DNA from: Agriotes lineatus
Lineage: Eukaryota > Arthropoda > Insecta > Coleoptera > Elateridae
Assembly: GCA_940337035.1 (NCBI GenBank)
Contig: CALNHX010002695.1
Span: 62,001-126,000 of the forward strand
Reading direction: 5' to 3'
Length of the DNA stretch: 64,000 nt
The notes below the pieces were generated by a model, which ran no database searches, had not been told where the DNA came from, and saw nothing but the letters and a program-made list of their open reading frames with translations. This document shows, one piece after another, positions 1 through 10,628 of the stretch (its first letter is position 1; each line of letters starts with the position of its first letter). Position numbers and translations under genes: made by a program.

Positions 1-544
1 TCAGTCGGAGAGTTAATACAAGGAACAATAGGTCTCACTGGAGATCCCATCACCCACTCTGATCTTTATACTCTGTTGAAGTTGACACCTGATTGGTCGC
101 ATAGGACACGCCCTCAGCGTTAAAATGTGCGGACGTACTTATATACTCGTTCCAGCTCTGTCCATGCAACACAGCCACAGTCTAAGGCGCTTGAGCGTGT
201 TGCATGGTTCGTGCCTAATTCTTTGACGGTTTTCGGTAATTTCGGCTTTTCGTACGTGCAAGAGTGAGTAACGCCTTACTCGCCGCTGCTATGGGCCATT
301 TCTGCTCATTTGTTTAGCATTTTCAGTGTAATTAATTAAATTTTATATTTTCAGCTCTCTCCATCCATTCTGTTGCCGATGCTAATGGTTTTGATATACC
401 ACCTTCTATCAATAGTTTTGTGAGGCTCTCCATCTATTCTGCAATCGGTATGACTGGTGCTATACCTTTAACAAGAGTTGTTACACGTGTTCTTCCTCCC
501 TCTCTCACGCCTGCACCGCGCAGCGTAGACCGGGGCCCAACTTA

Positions 545-1900
545 CAAGATGCCGCCCACATGCCCGGCCCAGCCGAGGGCATCTTCATCGACGTCCCAGC
601 CAAGGCCCCCGACCACTGCTACCCTCCAAAAGGTTTCACCGTCCGATGCAGCAGCGAACAAGAGCTCCGCAAAACCCGCCACTGTCGCCTCACAGTGAGC
701 CCCGCTTACCTTCGCCGCCGCAATATCCTTCAGGCAAACCCGATATAAAATCACCATCATCGACGCTAATTCCAGATCTCCGGTTTCCTCTAATGCCGAA
801 GTAACCGCATCTTCTCCTGCCTCGATCGAAGACTCCTCCAAGGACGACTCCAACCCCTGTACTGTCGCCACCGGCAGACGTCGCACCACCTTCACGTCCT
901 CCAGCAGCTCCATTGGTCCAACAACTACTAAAACCTTCCTAATTTGTGGTCTTCCGCAGGAAGCTTCCACTCCCAAAGCTCTTGAAGCTTACATCAGAAA
1001 AATTCCCGAACTTATTATCAGCAACATCTCGGTTTTCAACAACGGCACTGCACGTGTCAGCTCCCCATGCCCCGACCTAGGAACAAAATTAGAGTCCCTT
1101 TCCCACCAGCTTGGCCGCCCTTTAAGAATTTCTTCTCCCTCAGGCCCAGATGGCCGCAACATCACTTCCCGTCTTCCTACGTTCTCCTCCGTCCTGTGAG
1201 GAGTCGAATTAGACATCTCTGCAGAAGACGTGAACGAAGCTCTCCGCCAAGCTGGCCTTCAATTCAACAACACCTGGCGCATCCGTTCCAAGGCCACCGA
1301 CCAAGAAACCAGATTGTTCCCCATTGTCACCAGCTCCCAATCCACCTTGGACACCCTCTTCTCCAGCGGATTACGAATGTTTCATCATTCTTACCCTGCA
1401 GAACTCTCCAATCCTCCCAAACCTCAACCAGTTCAATGTGACGATGATTCAAGTTCGACCACGTAACCTCCAGCTGTCAAGAGAGAAAGTCTGTTTGTGG
1501 AGTCTGCGGTAGGGACCACAACACTTCCTCCTGCAAACCCCATGCCACGCCCAAGTACGGAAACTGCAACGGTGACCACGTCGCCTTTTCCGTGAAATGT
1601 CCCAATCGACCTGCTGAAGCCGCAACATTCGACTCCACTGCTCACCCGAAAACAGCTGATGCCCCCTTGTCTGGCGATTTCTCCAAAGCAGACGACCCCA
1701 CGGTTCATAGAATCATTCGCTTCTTCATGAACACCCTCGCCAACCTATTCCCAGACCTCCGCGGCAGAATTCAGCAGGTCTTAAAGTCCCTATTTTTCCA
1801 ATTATTTGGTCTGCAGTTTGCTGCTTCCTATGCGGGCAACTGGCTACACGTCTCCTTGGTTTAAATTGTTTCTTTTCCATGTTCACCTCTCACATCGGTT
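545..1900 (+). pseudogene. LINE ORF1 (gag-like, zinc knuckles), frameshifted
   Basis: Proline/serine-rich N-terminus, then a globular stretch (about 950-1,440) of the kind found in Jockey-group ORF1 proteins, then zinc knuckles at about 1,495-1,620. The first knuckle reads C-x2-C-x3-H-x4-C. The second has a Tyr codon where its first Cys is expected, then C-x3-H-x5-C. ORF1 proteins of this class bind LINE RNA and form the RNP. The reading frame shifts several times (near 750 and 1,440-1,500), so it is inactive. No start codon can be chosen with confidence. Confidence 0.6.
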
Positions 1901-1906
1901 TCGTTT

Positions 1907-2384
1907 ATGGATCTACAAATCGCGTGGATTAACACCAATGGCTGGACCAGGAAGCGTCCTCTTATCGTGGACCTGGTCCAAGCCGATGACATTCACGTTT
2001 TCTCCGTCACAGAAACCCATTTGAAGCCTTCACAATCACTAACTTTTTCCAGATTCCAGATCTTTCGCAAAGACGGCCCTAGAGAGAGGGCAGGTGTCGC
2101 TCTTGCCATAGATGATCGCCTTCTATCTTCGTCTCTAGAACTTCCAGAATAATTTTCAGACCTATCCCATGTCTTTAGTCTGTACGTCCTCCCTAATAAT
2201 CCCCTTCCAGAAACACCTTCTGGAATTTGCCGCCGCCCATCGTAGATCCATTATCATGGGAGACTTTCGGCGACACTGTCACGAACATCAAAGGGGCCGT
2301 ATTCGCCAATTATCTTCTTCTTCTAGACCTCTTCAGAATTTCCAACCAAGCTCCGACATATATTTCCCATCTCGGATGCTCCAT
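1907..2384 (+). pseudogene. LINE ORF2, N-terminal AP-endonuclease domain, truncated
   Basis: Starts at an ATG (MDLQIAWINTNGW) and matches the start of exonuclease-endonuclease-phosphatase domains of LINEs: an N-terminal Asn-x-x-Gly-Trp stretch, then S-V-T-E-T-H containing the catalytic Glu, then a G-x-x-I-x-GDF-like segment after frameshifts (about 2,230-2,270). This enzyme nicks the target DNA to prime reverse transcription. The frame breaks at a TAA near 2,150 and the domain is cut at 2,384, where copia LTR sequence starts. Confidence 0.65.
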
Positions 2385-2410
2385 TTCAGGGTTCAGTTTA
2401 CACTTCAACA
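2385..2410 (-). repeat. copia copy A: 26-bp remnant of the 3' LTR
   Basis: Read on the minus strand this is the LTR start TGTTGAAGTGTAAACTGAAC, preceded by a purine-rich tract (2,411-2,419, AAGGGGAAG on the minus strand). It matches the start of the complete LTR at 10,435, but only 26 bp remain before LINE sequence begins. No target-site duplication pairs it with the other end at 10,628. Confidence 0.85.
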
Positions 2411-2417
2411 CTTCCCC

Positions 2418-5400
2418 TTAAACTGAAATTTCTTCTCTAGATGCTAATCCCAGCAACTTCCTCAGTTTTACAAATCTGGGCTTGCTCAAGGGTTTTGTTA
2501 AAATGTCAGCTAGTTGATGTTCCCCTGGAATGTGCATTACTTCTAGAACACCCTCGGACACTTTCTCACGAATGAACATGTACCATACATCTATATGCTT
2601 AGTCCGCTTTTGAAACTCCGGATTTCTCGCTAGTTTCACCGCACTGGCATTATCCATTTTTAAAATAGGCACGGGTTGAATGTCATGCGTAATTTCATTC
2701 AGAAGTCTGGAGAGCCACACTATTTCCTTTGCAGCCTCACTTCCAGATATGAATTCTGCCTCTGTTGTAGATAGAGAAATCGAACGCTGCTTCTGACTGA
2801 GCCACGTTATAGCTCCTCCACCGAATTTACACAGGACGCCCGATGTTGACTTACGAGTCGACACATCACCGGCATAATCTGCATCACTGTATGCTTCTAA
2901 CATACCACAACCAGCTTGATAGCGAACACCGTAACCAGTCGTTCCTCGAAGATATTTAAAAATTCTCTTCACTGCTTGCCAATGCTCTTGAGTAGGTTTA
3001 GTCAAAGCTTGTGAGATATGATTAACTGCATAAGCAATGTCAGGCCTTGTAGCTACTGCCAAGTACATAAGGCTGCCCACTGCTGAACGAAACGGTACAC
3101 TTTCAGGTAATATTTCAAGGCACTTTTGTTCCACGGTACCATTCTTTTCAACTGGTGTTGTAACAGGAAATGCTTCGGCCATATTAAATTTCTTTAACAC
3201 TCTATTTGTGTAGATTTCCTGACTAATAAAGATGGTAAAATTATCCAATTTTTCTATCTGAACTCCCAAGTAATTAGATACCTGTCCAACGATAACGCTG
3301 AATTCCTGTTTCAGTTTATCTGTTAGAGCAACAATGTCCTCTTTTTCCCCAGCAAGCAGTCCATCATCAACATAAAGCACAAGTATCAGCTTCTTTGACG
3401 AGTTTCTTATGAACAAACAAGGATCCGCCTTACTTTGTTCCAACCCACAGGATTCAAGAAAATCGGTGAACCGTTGATTCCAACATCTCGGTGACTGCTT
3501 GAGACCGTACAGACTTTTGACGAGCCTGCAAACTCGATCTGTCCCATCTTCATACGATTCGGGCTGTTGCATATAAACTTCCTCCTTAAGAAATCCATAC
3601 AAAAACGCCGTTTTAACATTAAATTGCATTAACTCCATGTTTTCCATAGCTGCCACAGCTAGTACAGTTCTTATTGTATCAAACCTGGCGACCGGTGCAA
3701 AGGTTTCACCGTAATCGATGCCAGCTATCTGTGAAAAGCCTTTCGCAACAAGTCTTGCTTTAAACCTTGCAACACTGCCATCAGAGTTCTCTTTGATTCT
3801 GAAAACCCAACGATTTTGTATAGGTTTCTTCCCAGGGGGCAAACTCGTCAGCGTCCAGGTTCTATTTTGATCCAGAGACTTCATTTCGTCATCCATGGCT
3901 GCTTTCCATTCATCTTTGTTTATCGAAGACATGGCTTCCTGAACTGTTTTCGGTTCAGCTTCGGCTAACATTGCATATCCATCGAACTGTTGAGGCAATT
4001 TGAGTTTAGTCCTATCTCGCAGTATGGGACGATTCTGTTCTTCTTGCTTTTCCTCTTCATCTCCAGAAGAGTCCGTTCTATCGTTCACATTATTATTAAC
4101 ATCAGCTACAGACGTTGGTTGAATGAATTCTACTATTGCTTCCTCTTGTTTGAAGATTACATCCCTGCTGCAAATTACTTCTTTCTTTTCAGATATAAAC
4201 ACCCTATAGCCATCTTTGTCTGCACAGTAGCCTACTAGAACTCCTTTTATGCTCTTTCTATCCCATTTTTGGCGTTTCTGCTTTGGTATGTGCACAAAGC
4301 ATTCTGTTCCAAAAATCTTTAGATGATGGACTGCTCTATCATGTCCTGACCACAATTCAATGGGAGTTTTCCCATTTACAGGAGTTGGTCCTGTCCTATT
4401 TATTACATAAGCCGCGGTGTTTACTGCCTCCGCCCATAGTGCTTCCGGTAGATTCTTAGCGTGTAACATAGTTCTTGCTGCCTCTACCAATGTGCGGTTT
4501 TCCCTTTCAGCTCCACCATTTTGTTCAGGTGAATATGGCATTGTGATCCTATGACGCAGTCCAACCTTCCCAGTTATTTTTCTTACTTCTTCATTGTCGA
4601 ACTCTTTTCCACCATCAGTTAGTAGCTCCTTGATGGTGTGTCCGGCAACCTTCAGTTCAGCTAGAAATAACTCCAGCTTGTTTTTCACTTCAGATTTTCC
4701 TTTTAGAAAATACACAGATCTGTATTTCGAAAAATCATCTTTAAAGTCCACAAAGTAACGAGCGCCTCCTAAAGAAGTTTGAGCCATTGGTCCGCAAACA
4801 TCTGCATGAACCAATTCTCCTGGTTTTGTTGCTCTCGTTATACGATGACCAAAACTAAGCCTATGCTGTTTTCCGTACATGCAGGCCTCGCAGAATTCTT
4901 GATCAATGTTGACTTCAATTCCGCGCTTCTTTAGAAACTGTTGCACATGTCGTTTGTTCTGATGGCCGAGTCTCTCATGCCAAATCTGCAATGTATTAGC
5001 TGTAGCTAAGTGAGCCATACCAGCTCTCTTTGGAATTACTACTCGCATACACATTTCATAGAGCCCATTATGTCTTTCTCCAAGCGCTGCAACAATTTTG
5101 TTCCTCATCAGCTTACATTGACCTTTACTGAAGCTAACAGTCATTCCTTTGTCAATCGCTGATAGTATGGAAAATAGATTTCGTCGAACCTCAGGTACAT
5201 ACCAAACATCTTTGAGATAGTTTCGTACCCATTTGCCATCAATCAACATTTCCACATCAATGTTGCCCTTGCCGATTGCACACATGTGCTGTCCGTTTCC
5301 AATATATATCAGTTGAGGCGTTGCAAAAGTGTCCCATGTAATCAACCATTCTCTTCGAGAAGCCATATGCTGTGTTGCACCTGAATCAGCTATCCACTTC

Positions 5401-6245
5401 CCATTTGGAATTCTCATGGAAGTCACAAAAACCGCTGCCCCAACAAAAGCTGCTGCATTCAACGAAGACCTAGAACTGCTTTCATCTGCATTGCCTTTCC
5501 TTTTTAGGCAATCACGTTTAAAATGACCGTAAAGACCACATCCATAGCATTTAGGACCTTTGCCCTTTTTTAGCTTATTCGGTTTCGAAGAACTAGTCGT
5601 CTCAGTCGTTTGACTCTTCTTTTTCGATCCGCCTGCTGCTACAAATGCTGTCACGTTTATGTCTTCAGACGATTTGCTTCGTTCCTTTAAACGCAATTCA
5701 ACCGTGCATAGCCGTTCTGTCAAAAGAGTGCTTGTACGTTGTTCCTTTGGCATTGATTCCCATGCATTCATAAATTCAAAATATTCTGACGGCATAGTGT
5801 TCAGGACGCGGTTGAGAAACAACGAATCGGGAAGTTTCACTTTGTCCTCCTTCCAAGTTTCATCCTGCAGTTCAAGCCACAATTTCTCCAGCTTAGCCAT
5901 GTGTTTTGCCACACTATCCAGGGGTTCCTTTTCTCGCACGCCAAAGAACTCATTGAAGAGTCGATCCTGACGCTGCTCGGTTCTCTGCTCGAAAATGCTA
6001 TGCAGTTTTTCCCACATATCCTTGGCAGTGTTACACATATTGATCAATTGTCGTACTTGACTACTCAAACTTGACACTATAATATTTTGAGCCATGAACT
6101 CAGTTTTATTTAATGTTGCTACAGTTTTATCATACTCCTCAACCTCTTGCTTTGAAGCTTTATTCGTCGGTTTCGTCGGTGTAACTTGATCTTGCACGGC
6201 ACGCATCACGTCGTATGCCTGCAGCTGATTGATTGTCCAATACAC
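2418..6245 (-). CDS. copia-type gag-pol polyprotein, copy A (N-terminus replaced)
   Basis: Single open frame of 1,275 codons encoding a Ty1/copia polyprotein. Domains in order: gag (about residues 10-220); one CCHC knuckle C-x2-C-x4-H-x4-C (CYGCGLYGHFKRDC, about 233-246); aspartic protease with D-S-G-A-T (about 287); integrase with H-x4-H and C-x2-C zinc ligands and a D-D-E core (DVCGP, TDGGKEF, PEQNGGAERENR); reverse transcriptase with YVDD; RNase H with DADYAGD and STTEAEF. It encodes all enzymes for RNA-templated replication. The first few codons before LQAYDVM are not gag: at about 6,225 the element is fused to plus-strand LTR sequence, so it has lost its true gag start, 5'UTR and 5' LTR. 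A polyprotein could still be read, but the copy has no promoter of its own. Confidence 0.92.
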   Translation of the reverse strand: MYWTINQLQAYDVMRAVQDQVTPTKPTNKASKQEVEEYDKTVATLNKTEFMAQNIIVSSLSSQVRQLINMCNTAKDMWEKLHSIFEQRTEQRQDRLFNEFFGVREKEPLDSVAKHMAKLEKLWLELQDETWKEDKVKLPDSLFLNRVLNTMPSEYFEFMNAWESMPKEQRTSTLLTERLCTVELRLKERSKSSEDINVTAFVAAGGSKKKSQTTETTSSSKPNKLKKGKGPKCYGCGLYGHFKRDCLKRKGNADESSSRSSLNAAAFVGAAVFVTSMRIPNGKWIADSGATQHMASRREWLITWDTFATPQLIYIGNGQHMCAIGKGNIDVEMLIDGKWVRNYLKDVWYVPEVRRNLFSILSAIDKGMTVSFSKGQCKLMRNKIVAALGERHNGLYEMCMRVVIPKRAGMAHLATANTLQIWHERLGHQNKRHVQQFLKKRGIEVNIDQEFCEACMYGKQHRLSFGHRITRATKPGELVHADVCGPMAQTSLGGARYFVDFKDDFSKYRSVYFLKGKSEVKNKLELFLAELKVAGHTIKELLTDGGKEFDNEEVRKITGKVGLRHRITMPYSPEQNGGAERENRTLVEAARTMLHAKNLPEALWAEAVNTAAYVINRTGPTPVNGKTPIELWSGHDRAVHHLKIFGTECFVHIPKQKRQKWDRKSIKGVLVGYCADKDGYRVFISEKKEVICSRDVIFKQEEAIVEFIQPTSVADVNNNVNDRTDSSGDEEEKQEEQNRPILRDRTKLKLPQQFDGYAMLAEAEPKTVQEAMSSINKDEWKAAMDDEMKSLDQNRTWTLTSLPPGKKPIQNRWVFRIKENSDGSVARFKARLVAKGFSQIAGIDYGETFAPVARFDTIRTVLAVAAMENMELMQFNVKTAFLYGFLKEEVYMQQPESYEDGTDRVCRLVKSLYGLKQSPRCWNQRFTDFLESCGLEQSKADPCLFIRNSSKKLILVLYVDDGLLAGEKEDIVALTDKLKQEFSVIVGQVSNYLGVQIEKLDNFTIFISQEIYTNRVLKKFNMAEAFPVTTPVEKNGTVEQKCLEILPESVPFRSAVGSLMYLAVATRPDIAYAVNHISQALTKPTQEHWQAVKRIFKYLRGTTGYGVRYQAGCGMLEAYSDADYAGDVSTRKSTSGVLCKFGGGAITWLSQKQRSISLSTTEAEFISGSEAAKEIVWLSRLLNEITHDIQPVPILKMDNASAVKLARNPEFQKRTKHIDVWYMFIREKVSEGVLEVMHIPGEHQLADILTKPLSKPRFVKLRKLLGLASREEISV

Positions 6246-6328
6246 AGTTTTTGAATACTCTACGTTGTAATTAAAGTATAACTTCTAAAGTTGTATTTCT
6301 TTAACACTCACAACACTAAATCTCAATA

Positions 6329-6342
6329 GGTTACGGGCCCAG
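6329..6342 (+). other. copia primer-binding site, duplicate 1
   Basis: GGTTACGGGCCCAG directly after the LTR end. Copia elements prime from an internal fragment of initiator tRNA-Met using a GGTTATGGGCCC-type site; this copy has one substitution (C for T). Confidence 0.75.
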
Positions 6343-6430
6343 TTCGCCTGTGAGTGTTAATAATCGTTCTCATTAAAGTATAACTTCTAAAGTTGTATTT
6401 CTTTAACACTCACAACACTAAATCTCAATA

Positions 6431-6444
6431 GGTTATGGGCCCAG
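6431..6444 (+). other. copia primer-binding site, duplicate 2
   Basis: GGTTATGGGCCCAG, the expected copia-type site for half-tRNA initiator-Met priming, exactly 102 bp downstream of the first site. This is the copy adjacent to the 5'UTR and gag of element B. Confidence 0.8.
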
Positions 6445-6541
6445 TTCGCCTGTGAGTGTTAATAATCGTTAATCGTGAGGTGAACGACAATAGACTGATT
6501 TATTGCCTGAGATTTTTAAGTCAAAGTCTGTATCTTAAAAG

Positions 6542-9500
6542 ATGGAGCATCTTCCGGTAAGGATAGACAAACTGGAGGGACAGACAAATTGGGTGGACTG
6601 GAAGTTTCAAGTAAGAATTCAGCTGCAGGCATACGACGTGATGCGTGCCGTGCAAGGTCAAGTTACACCGACGAAACCGACGAATAAAACTTCAAAGCAA
6701 GAGGTTGAGGAGTATGATAAAACTGTAGCAACATTAAATAAAACTGAGTTCATGGCTCAAAATATTATAGTGTCAAGTTTGAGTAGTCAAGTACGACAAT
6801 TGATCAATATGTGTAACACTGCCAAGGATATGTGGGAAAAACTGCATAGCATTTTCGAGCAGAGAACTGAGCAGCGTCAGGATCGACTCTTCAATGAGTT
6901 CTTTGGCGTGCGAGAAAAGGAACCCCTGGATAGTGTGGCAAAACACATGGCTAAGCTGGAGAAATTGTGGCTTGAACTGCAGGATGAAACTTGGAAGGAG
7001 GACAAAGTGAAACTTCCCGATTCGTTGTTTCTCAACCGCGTCCTGAACACTATGCCGTCAGAATATTTTGAATTTATGAATGCATGGGAATCAATGCCAA
7101 AGGAACAACGTACAAGCACTCTTTTGAGAGAACGGCTATGTACGGTTGAATTGCGTTTAAAGGAACGAAGCAAATCGTCTGAAGACATAAACGTGACAGC
7201 ATTTGTAGCAGCAGGCGGATCGAAAAAGAAGAGTCAAACGACTGAGACGACTAGTTCTTCGAAACCGAATAAGCTAAAAAAGAGCAAAGGTCCTAAATGC
7301 TATGGATGTGGTCTTTACGGTCATTTTAAACGTGATTGCCTAAAAAGGAAAGGCAATGCAGATGAAAGCAGTTCTAGGTCTTCGTTGAATGCAGCAGCTT
7401 TTGTTGGGGCAGCGGTTTTTGTGACTTCCATGAGAATTCCAAATGGGAAGTGGATAGCTGATTCAGGTGCAACACAGCACATGGCTTCTCGAAGAGAATG
7501 GTTTATTACATGGGACACTTTTGCAATGCCTCAACTGATATATATTGGAAACGGACAGCACATGTGTGCAATCGGCAAGGGCAACATTGATGTGGAAATG
7601 TTGATTGATGGCAAATGGGTACGAAACTATCTCAAAGATGTTTGGTATGTACCTGAGGTTCGACGAAATCTATTTTCCATACTATCAGCGATTGACAAAG
7701 GAATGACTGTTAGCTTCAGTAAAGGTCAATGTAAGCTGATGAGGAACAAAATTGTTGCAGCGCTTGGAGAAAGACATAATGGGCTCTATGAAATGTGTAT
7801 GCGAGTAGTAATTCCAAAGAGAGCTGGTATGGCTCACTTAGCTACAGCTAATACATTGCAGATTTGGCATGAGAGACTCGGCCATCAGAACAAACGACAT
7901 GTGCAACAGTTTCTAAAGAAGCGCGGAATTGAAGTCAACATTGATCAAGAATTCTGCGAGGCCTGCATGTACGAAAAACAGCATAGGCTTAGTTTTGGTC
8001 ATCGTATAACGAGAGCAACAAAACCAGGAGAATTGATTCATGCAGATGTTTGCGGGCCAATGGCTCAAACTTCTTTAGGAGGCGCTCGTTACTTTGTGGA
8101 CTTCAAAGATGATTTTTCGAAATACAGATCTGTGTATTTTCTAAAAGAAAAATCTGAAGTGAAAAACAAGCTGGAGTTATTTCTAGCTGAACTGAAGGTT
8201 GCCGACACACCATCAAGGAGCTACTAACTGATGGTGGAAAAGAGTTCGACAATGAAGAAGTAAGAAAAATAACTGGGAAGGTTGGACTGCGTCATAGGAT
8301 CGCAATGCCATATTCACCTGAACAAAATGGTGGAGCTGAAAAGAAAAACCGCACATTGGTAGAGGCAGCAAGAACTATGTTACACGCTAAGAATCTACCG
8401 GAAGCACTATGGGCTGAGGCAGTAAACACCGCGGCTTATGTAATAAATCGGACAGGACCAACTCCTGTGAATGGCAAAACTCCCATTGAATTGTGGTCAG
8501 GACATGATAGAGCAGTTCATCATCTAAAGATTTTTGGAACAGAATGCTTTGTGCACATACCAAAGCAGAAACGCCAAAAATGGGACAGAAAGAGCATAAA
8601 AGGAGTTCTGGTAGGCTACTGTGCAGACAAAGATGGCTATAGGGTGTTTATATCTGAAAAGAAAGAAGTAATTTGCAGCAGGGATGTAATCTTCAAGCAA
8701 GAGGAAGCAATAGTAGAATTCATTCAACCAACGTCTGTAGCTGATGTTAATAATGACGTGAACAATAGAACGGACTCTTCTGGAGATGAAGAGGAAAAGC
8801 AAGAAGAACAGAATCGTCCCATACTGCGAGATAGGACTAAACTCAAATTGCCTCAACAGTTCGATGGATATGCAATGTTAGCCGAAGCTGAACCGAAAAC
8901 AGTTCAGGAAGCCATGTCTTCGATAAACAAAGATGAATGGAAAGCAGCCATGGATGACGAAATGAAGTCTCTGGATCAAAATGGAACCTGGACGCTGACG
9001 AGTTTGCCCCCTGGGAAGAAACCTATACAAAATCGTTGGGTTTTCAGAATCAAAGAGAACTCTGATGGCAGTGTTGCAAGGTTTAAAGCAAGACTTGTTG
9101 CGAAAGGCTTTTCACAGATAGCTGGCATCGATTACGGTGAAACCTTTGCACCGGTCGCCAGGTTTGATACAATAAGGACTGTACTAGCTGTGGCAGCTAT
9201 GGAAAACATGGAGTTAATGCAATTTGATGTTAAAACGGCGTTTTTGTATGGATTTCTTAAGGAGGAAGTTTATATGCAACAGCCCGAATCGTATGAAGAT
9301 GGGACAGATCGAGTTTGCAGGCTCGTCAAAAGTCTGTACGGTCTCAAGCAGTCACCGAGATGTTGGAATCAACGGTTCACCGATTTTCTTGAATCCTGTG
9401 GGTTGGAACAAAGTAAGGCGGATCCTTGTTTGTTCATAAGAAACTCGTCAAAGAAGCTGATACTTGTGCTTTATGTTGATGATGGACTGCTTGTTGGGGA

Positions 9501-10427
9501 AAAAGAGGACATTGTTGCTCTAACAGATAAACTGAAACAGGAATTCAGCGTTACCGTTGGACAGGTATCTAATTACTTGGGAGTTCAGATAGAAAAATTG
9601 GATAATTTTACCATCTTTATTAGTCAGGAAATCTACACAAATAGAGTGTTAAAGAAATTTAATATGGCCGAAGCATTTCCTGTTACAACACCAGTTGAAA
9701 AGAATGGTACCGTGGAACAAAAGTGCCTTGAAATATTACCTGAAAGTGTACCGTTTCGTTCAGCAGTGGGCAGCCTTATGTACTTGGCAGTAGCTACAAG
9801 GCCTGACATTGCTTATGCAGTTAATCATATCTCACAAGCTTTGACTAAACCTACTCAAGAGCATTGGCAACCAGTGAAGAGAATTTTTAAATATCTTCGA
9901 GGAACGACTGGTTACGGTGTTCGCTATCAAGCTGGTTGTGGTATGTTAGAAGCATACAGTGATGCAGATTATGCCGGTGATGTGTCGACTCGTAAGTCAA
10001 CATCGGGCGTCCTGTGTAAATTCGGTGGAGGAGCTATAACGTGGCTCAGTCAGAAGCAGCGTTCGATTTCTCTATCAACAACAAGGCAGAATTCATCGCT
10101 GGAAGTGAGGCTGCAAAGGAAATAGTGTGGCTCTCCAGACTTCTGAATGAAATTACGCATGACATTCAACCCGTGCCTATTTTAAAAATGGATAATGCCA
10201 GTGCGGTGAAACTAGCGAGAAATCCGGAGTTTCAAAAGCGGACTAAGCATATAGATGTATGGTACATGTTCATTCGTGAGAAAGTGTCCGAGGGTGTTCT
10301 AGAAGTAATGCACATTCCAGGGGAACATCAACTAGCTGACATTTTAACAAAACCCTTGAGCAAGCCCAGATTTGTAAAACTGAGGAAGTTGCTGGGATTA
10401 GCATCTAGAGAAGAAATTTCAGTTTAA
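6542..10427 (+). pseudogene. copia-type gag-pol polyprotein, copy B (two frameshifts)
   Basis: Near-identical to copy A but on the opposite strand, with the native start at ATG 6,542 (MEHLPVRIDKLEGQ). Gag, the CCHC knuckle, protease D-S-G-A-T and the integrase zinc domain are intact to about 8,205. There a single-base loss (GCCGACAC against GCCGGACAC in copy A) shifts the frame inside the integrase. A second one-base loss at about 10,082 shifts the frame in RNase H before the final segment. Between these breaks integrase core, RT (YVDD at about 9,472) and most of RNase H are open. Amino-acid differences from copy A are few, so the two copies separated recently. Confidence 0.93.
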
Positions 10428-10434
10428 GGGGAAG
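10427..10434 (+). other. copia polypurine tract
   Basis: AGGGGAAG lies between the end of the polyprotein and the TG start of the 3' LTR, where a plus-strand primer is expected. Confidence 0.7.
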
Positions 10435-10628
10435 TGTTGAAGTGTAAACTGAACCCTGAATTACTTTGAACACTAATCTAAATATTAGTAGTAGTCTGCT
10501 GTCGGTATCATAAAAAAGTTGCTTTTAATTGATTGTCCAATTCACAGTTTTTGAATACTCTATGCTGTAATTAAAGTATAACTTCTAAAGTTGTATTTCT
10601 TTAACACTCACAACACTAAATCTCAATA
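10435..10628 (+). repeat. copia copy B 3' LTR
   Basis: About 194 bp, starting TGTTGAAGTGT and ending ...AATCTCAATA. The end was set by comparing it with the LTR/PBS junctions at 6,329 and 6,431, where sequence diverges just after AATAG. LINE reverse-transcriptase coding sequence begins immediately after it. Confidence 0.85.

Larger units (their letters stand above)
1..2384 (+). mobile_element. Jockey-like LINE, 5' segment (5'UTR, ORF1, start of ORF2)
   Basis: Left part of a non-LTR retrotransposon. It holds an ORF1 with zinc knuckles and the start of an ORF2 apurinic endonuclease, and is cut at 2,384 by a copia sequence. The reverse transcriptase of the same kind of element resumes at 10,629 and its C-terminus at 13,295. 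About 350 codons that normally separate the early endonuclease from the RT fingers are absent, so the copia event came with a deletion, or the halves come from different copies. Bases 1-540 hold no convincing ORF and are probably 5'UTR or flank. The Jockey-group placement rests on RT motifs and is an inference. Confidence 0.65.
6225..6541 (+). repeat. copia LTR 3' part plus tandemly duplicated leader/PBS
   Basis: Plus-strand LTR sequence (the part corresponding to 10,530-10,628) begins abruptly at about 6,225, fused to inverted gag of copy A. It runs into the leader and is then repeated: a 102-bp unit starts at about 6,270 and again at about 6,372, each ending in the LTR end and a primer-binding site. 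The second unit leads into the 5'UTR of copy B. An LTR 5' half is missing. Confidence 0.85.

Noticed and set aside
3990..4238. Hydrophobic antisense ORFs in the copia bodies (for example 3,990-4,238 and 8,524-8,856)
   Set aside because: They lie antisense to integrase/RT coding sequence in both copies and have no independent support.
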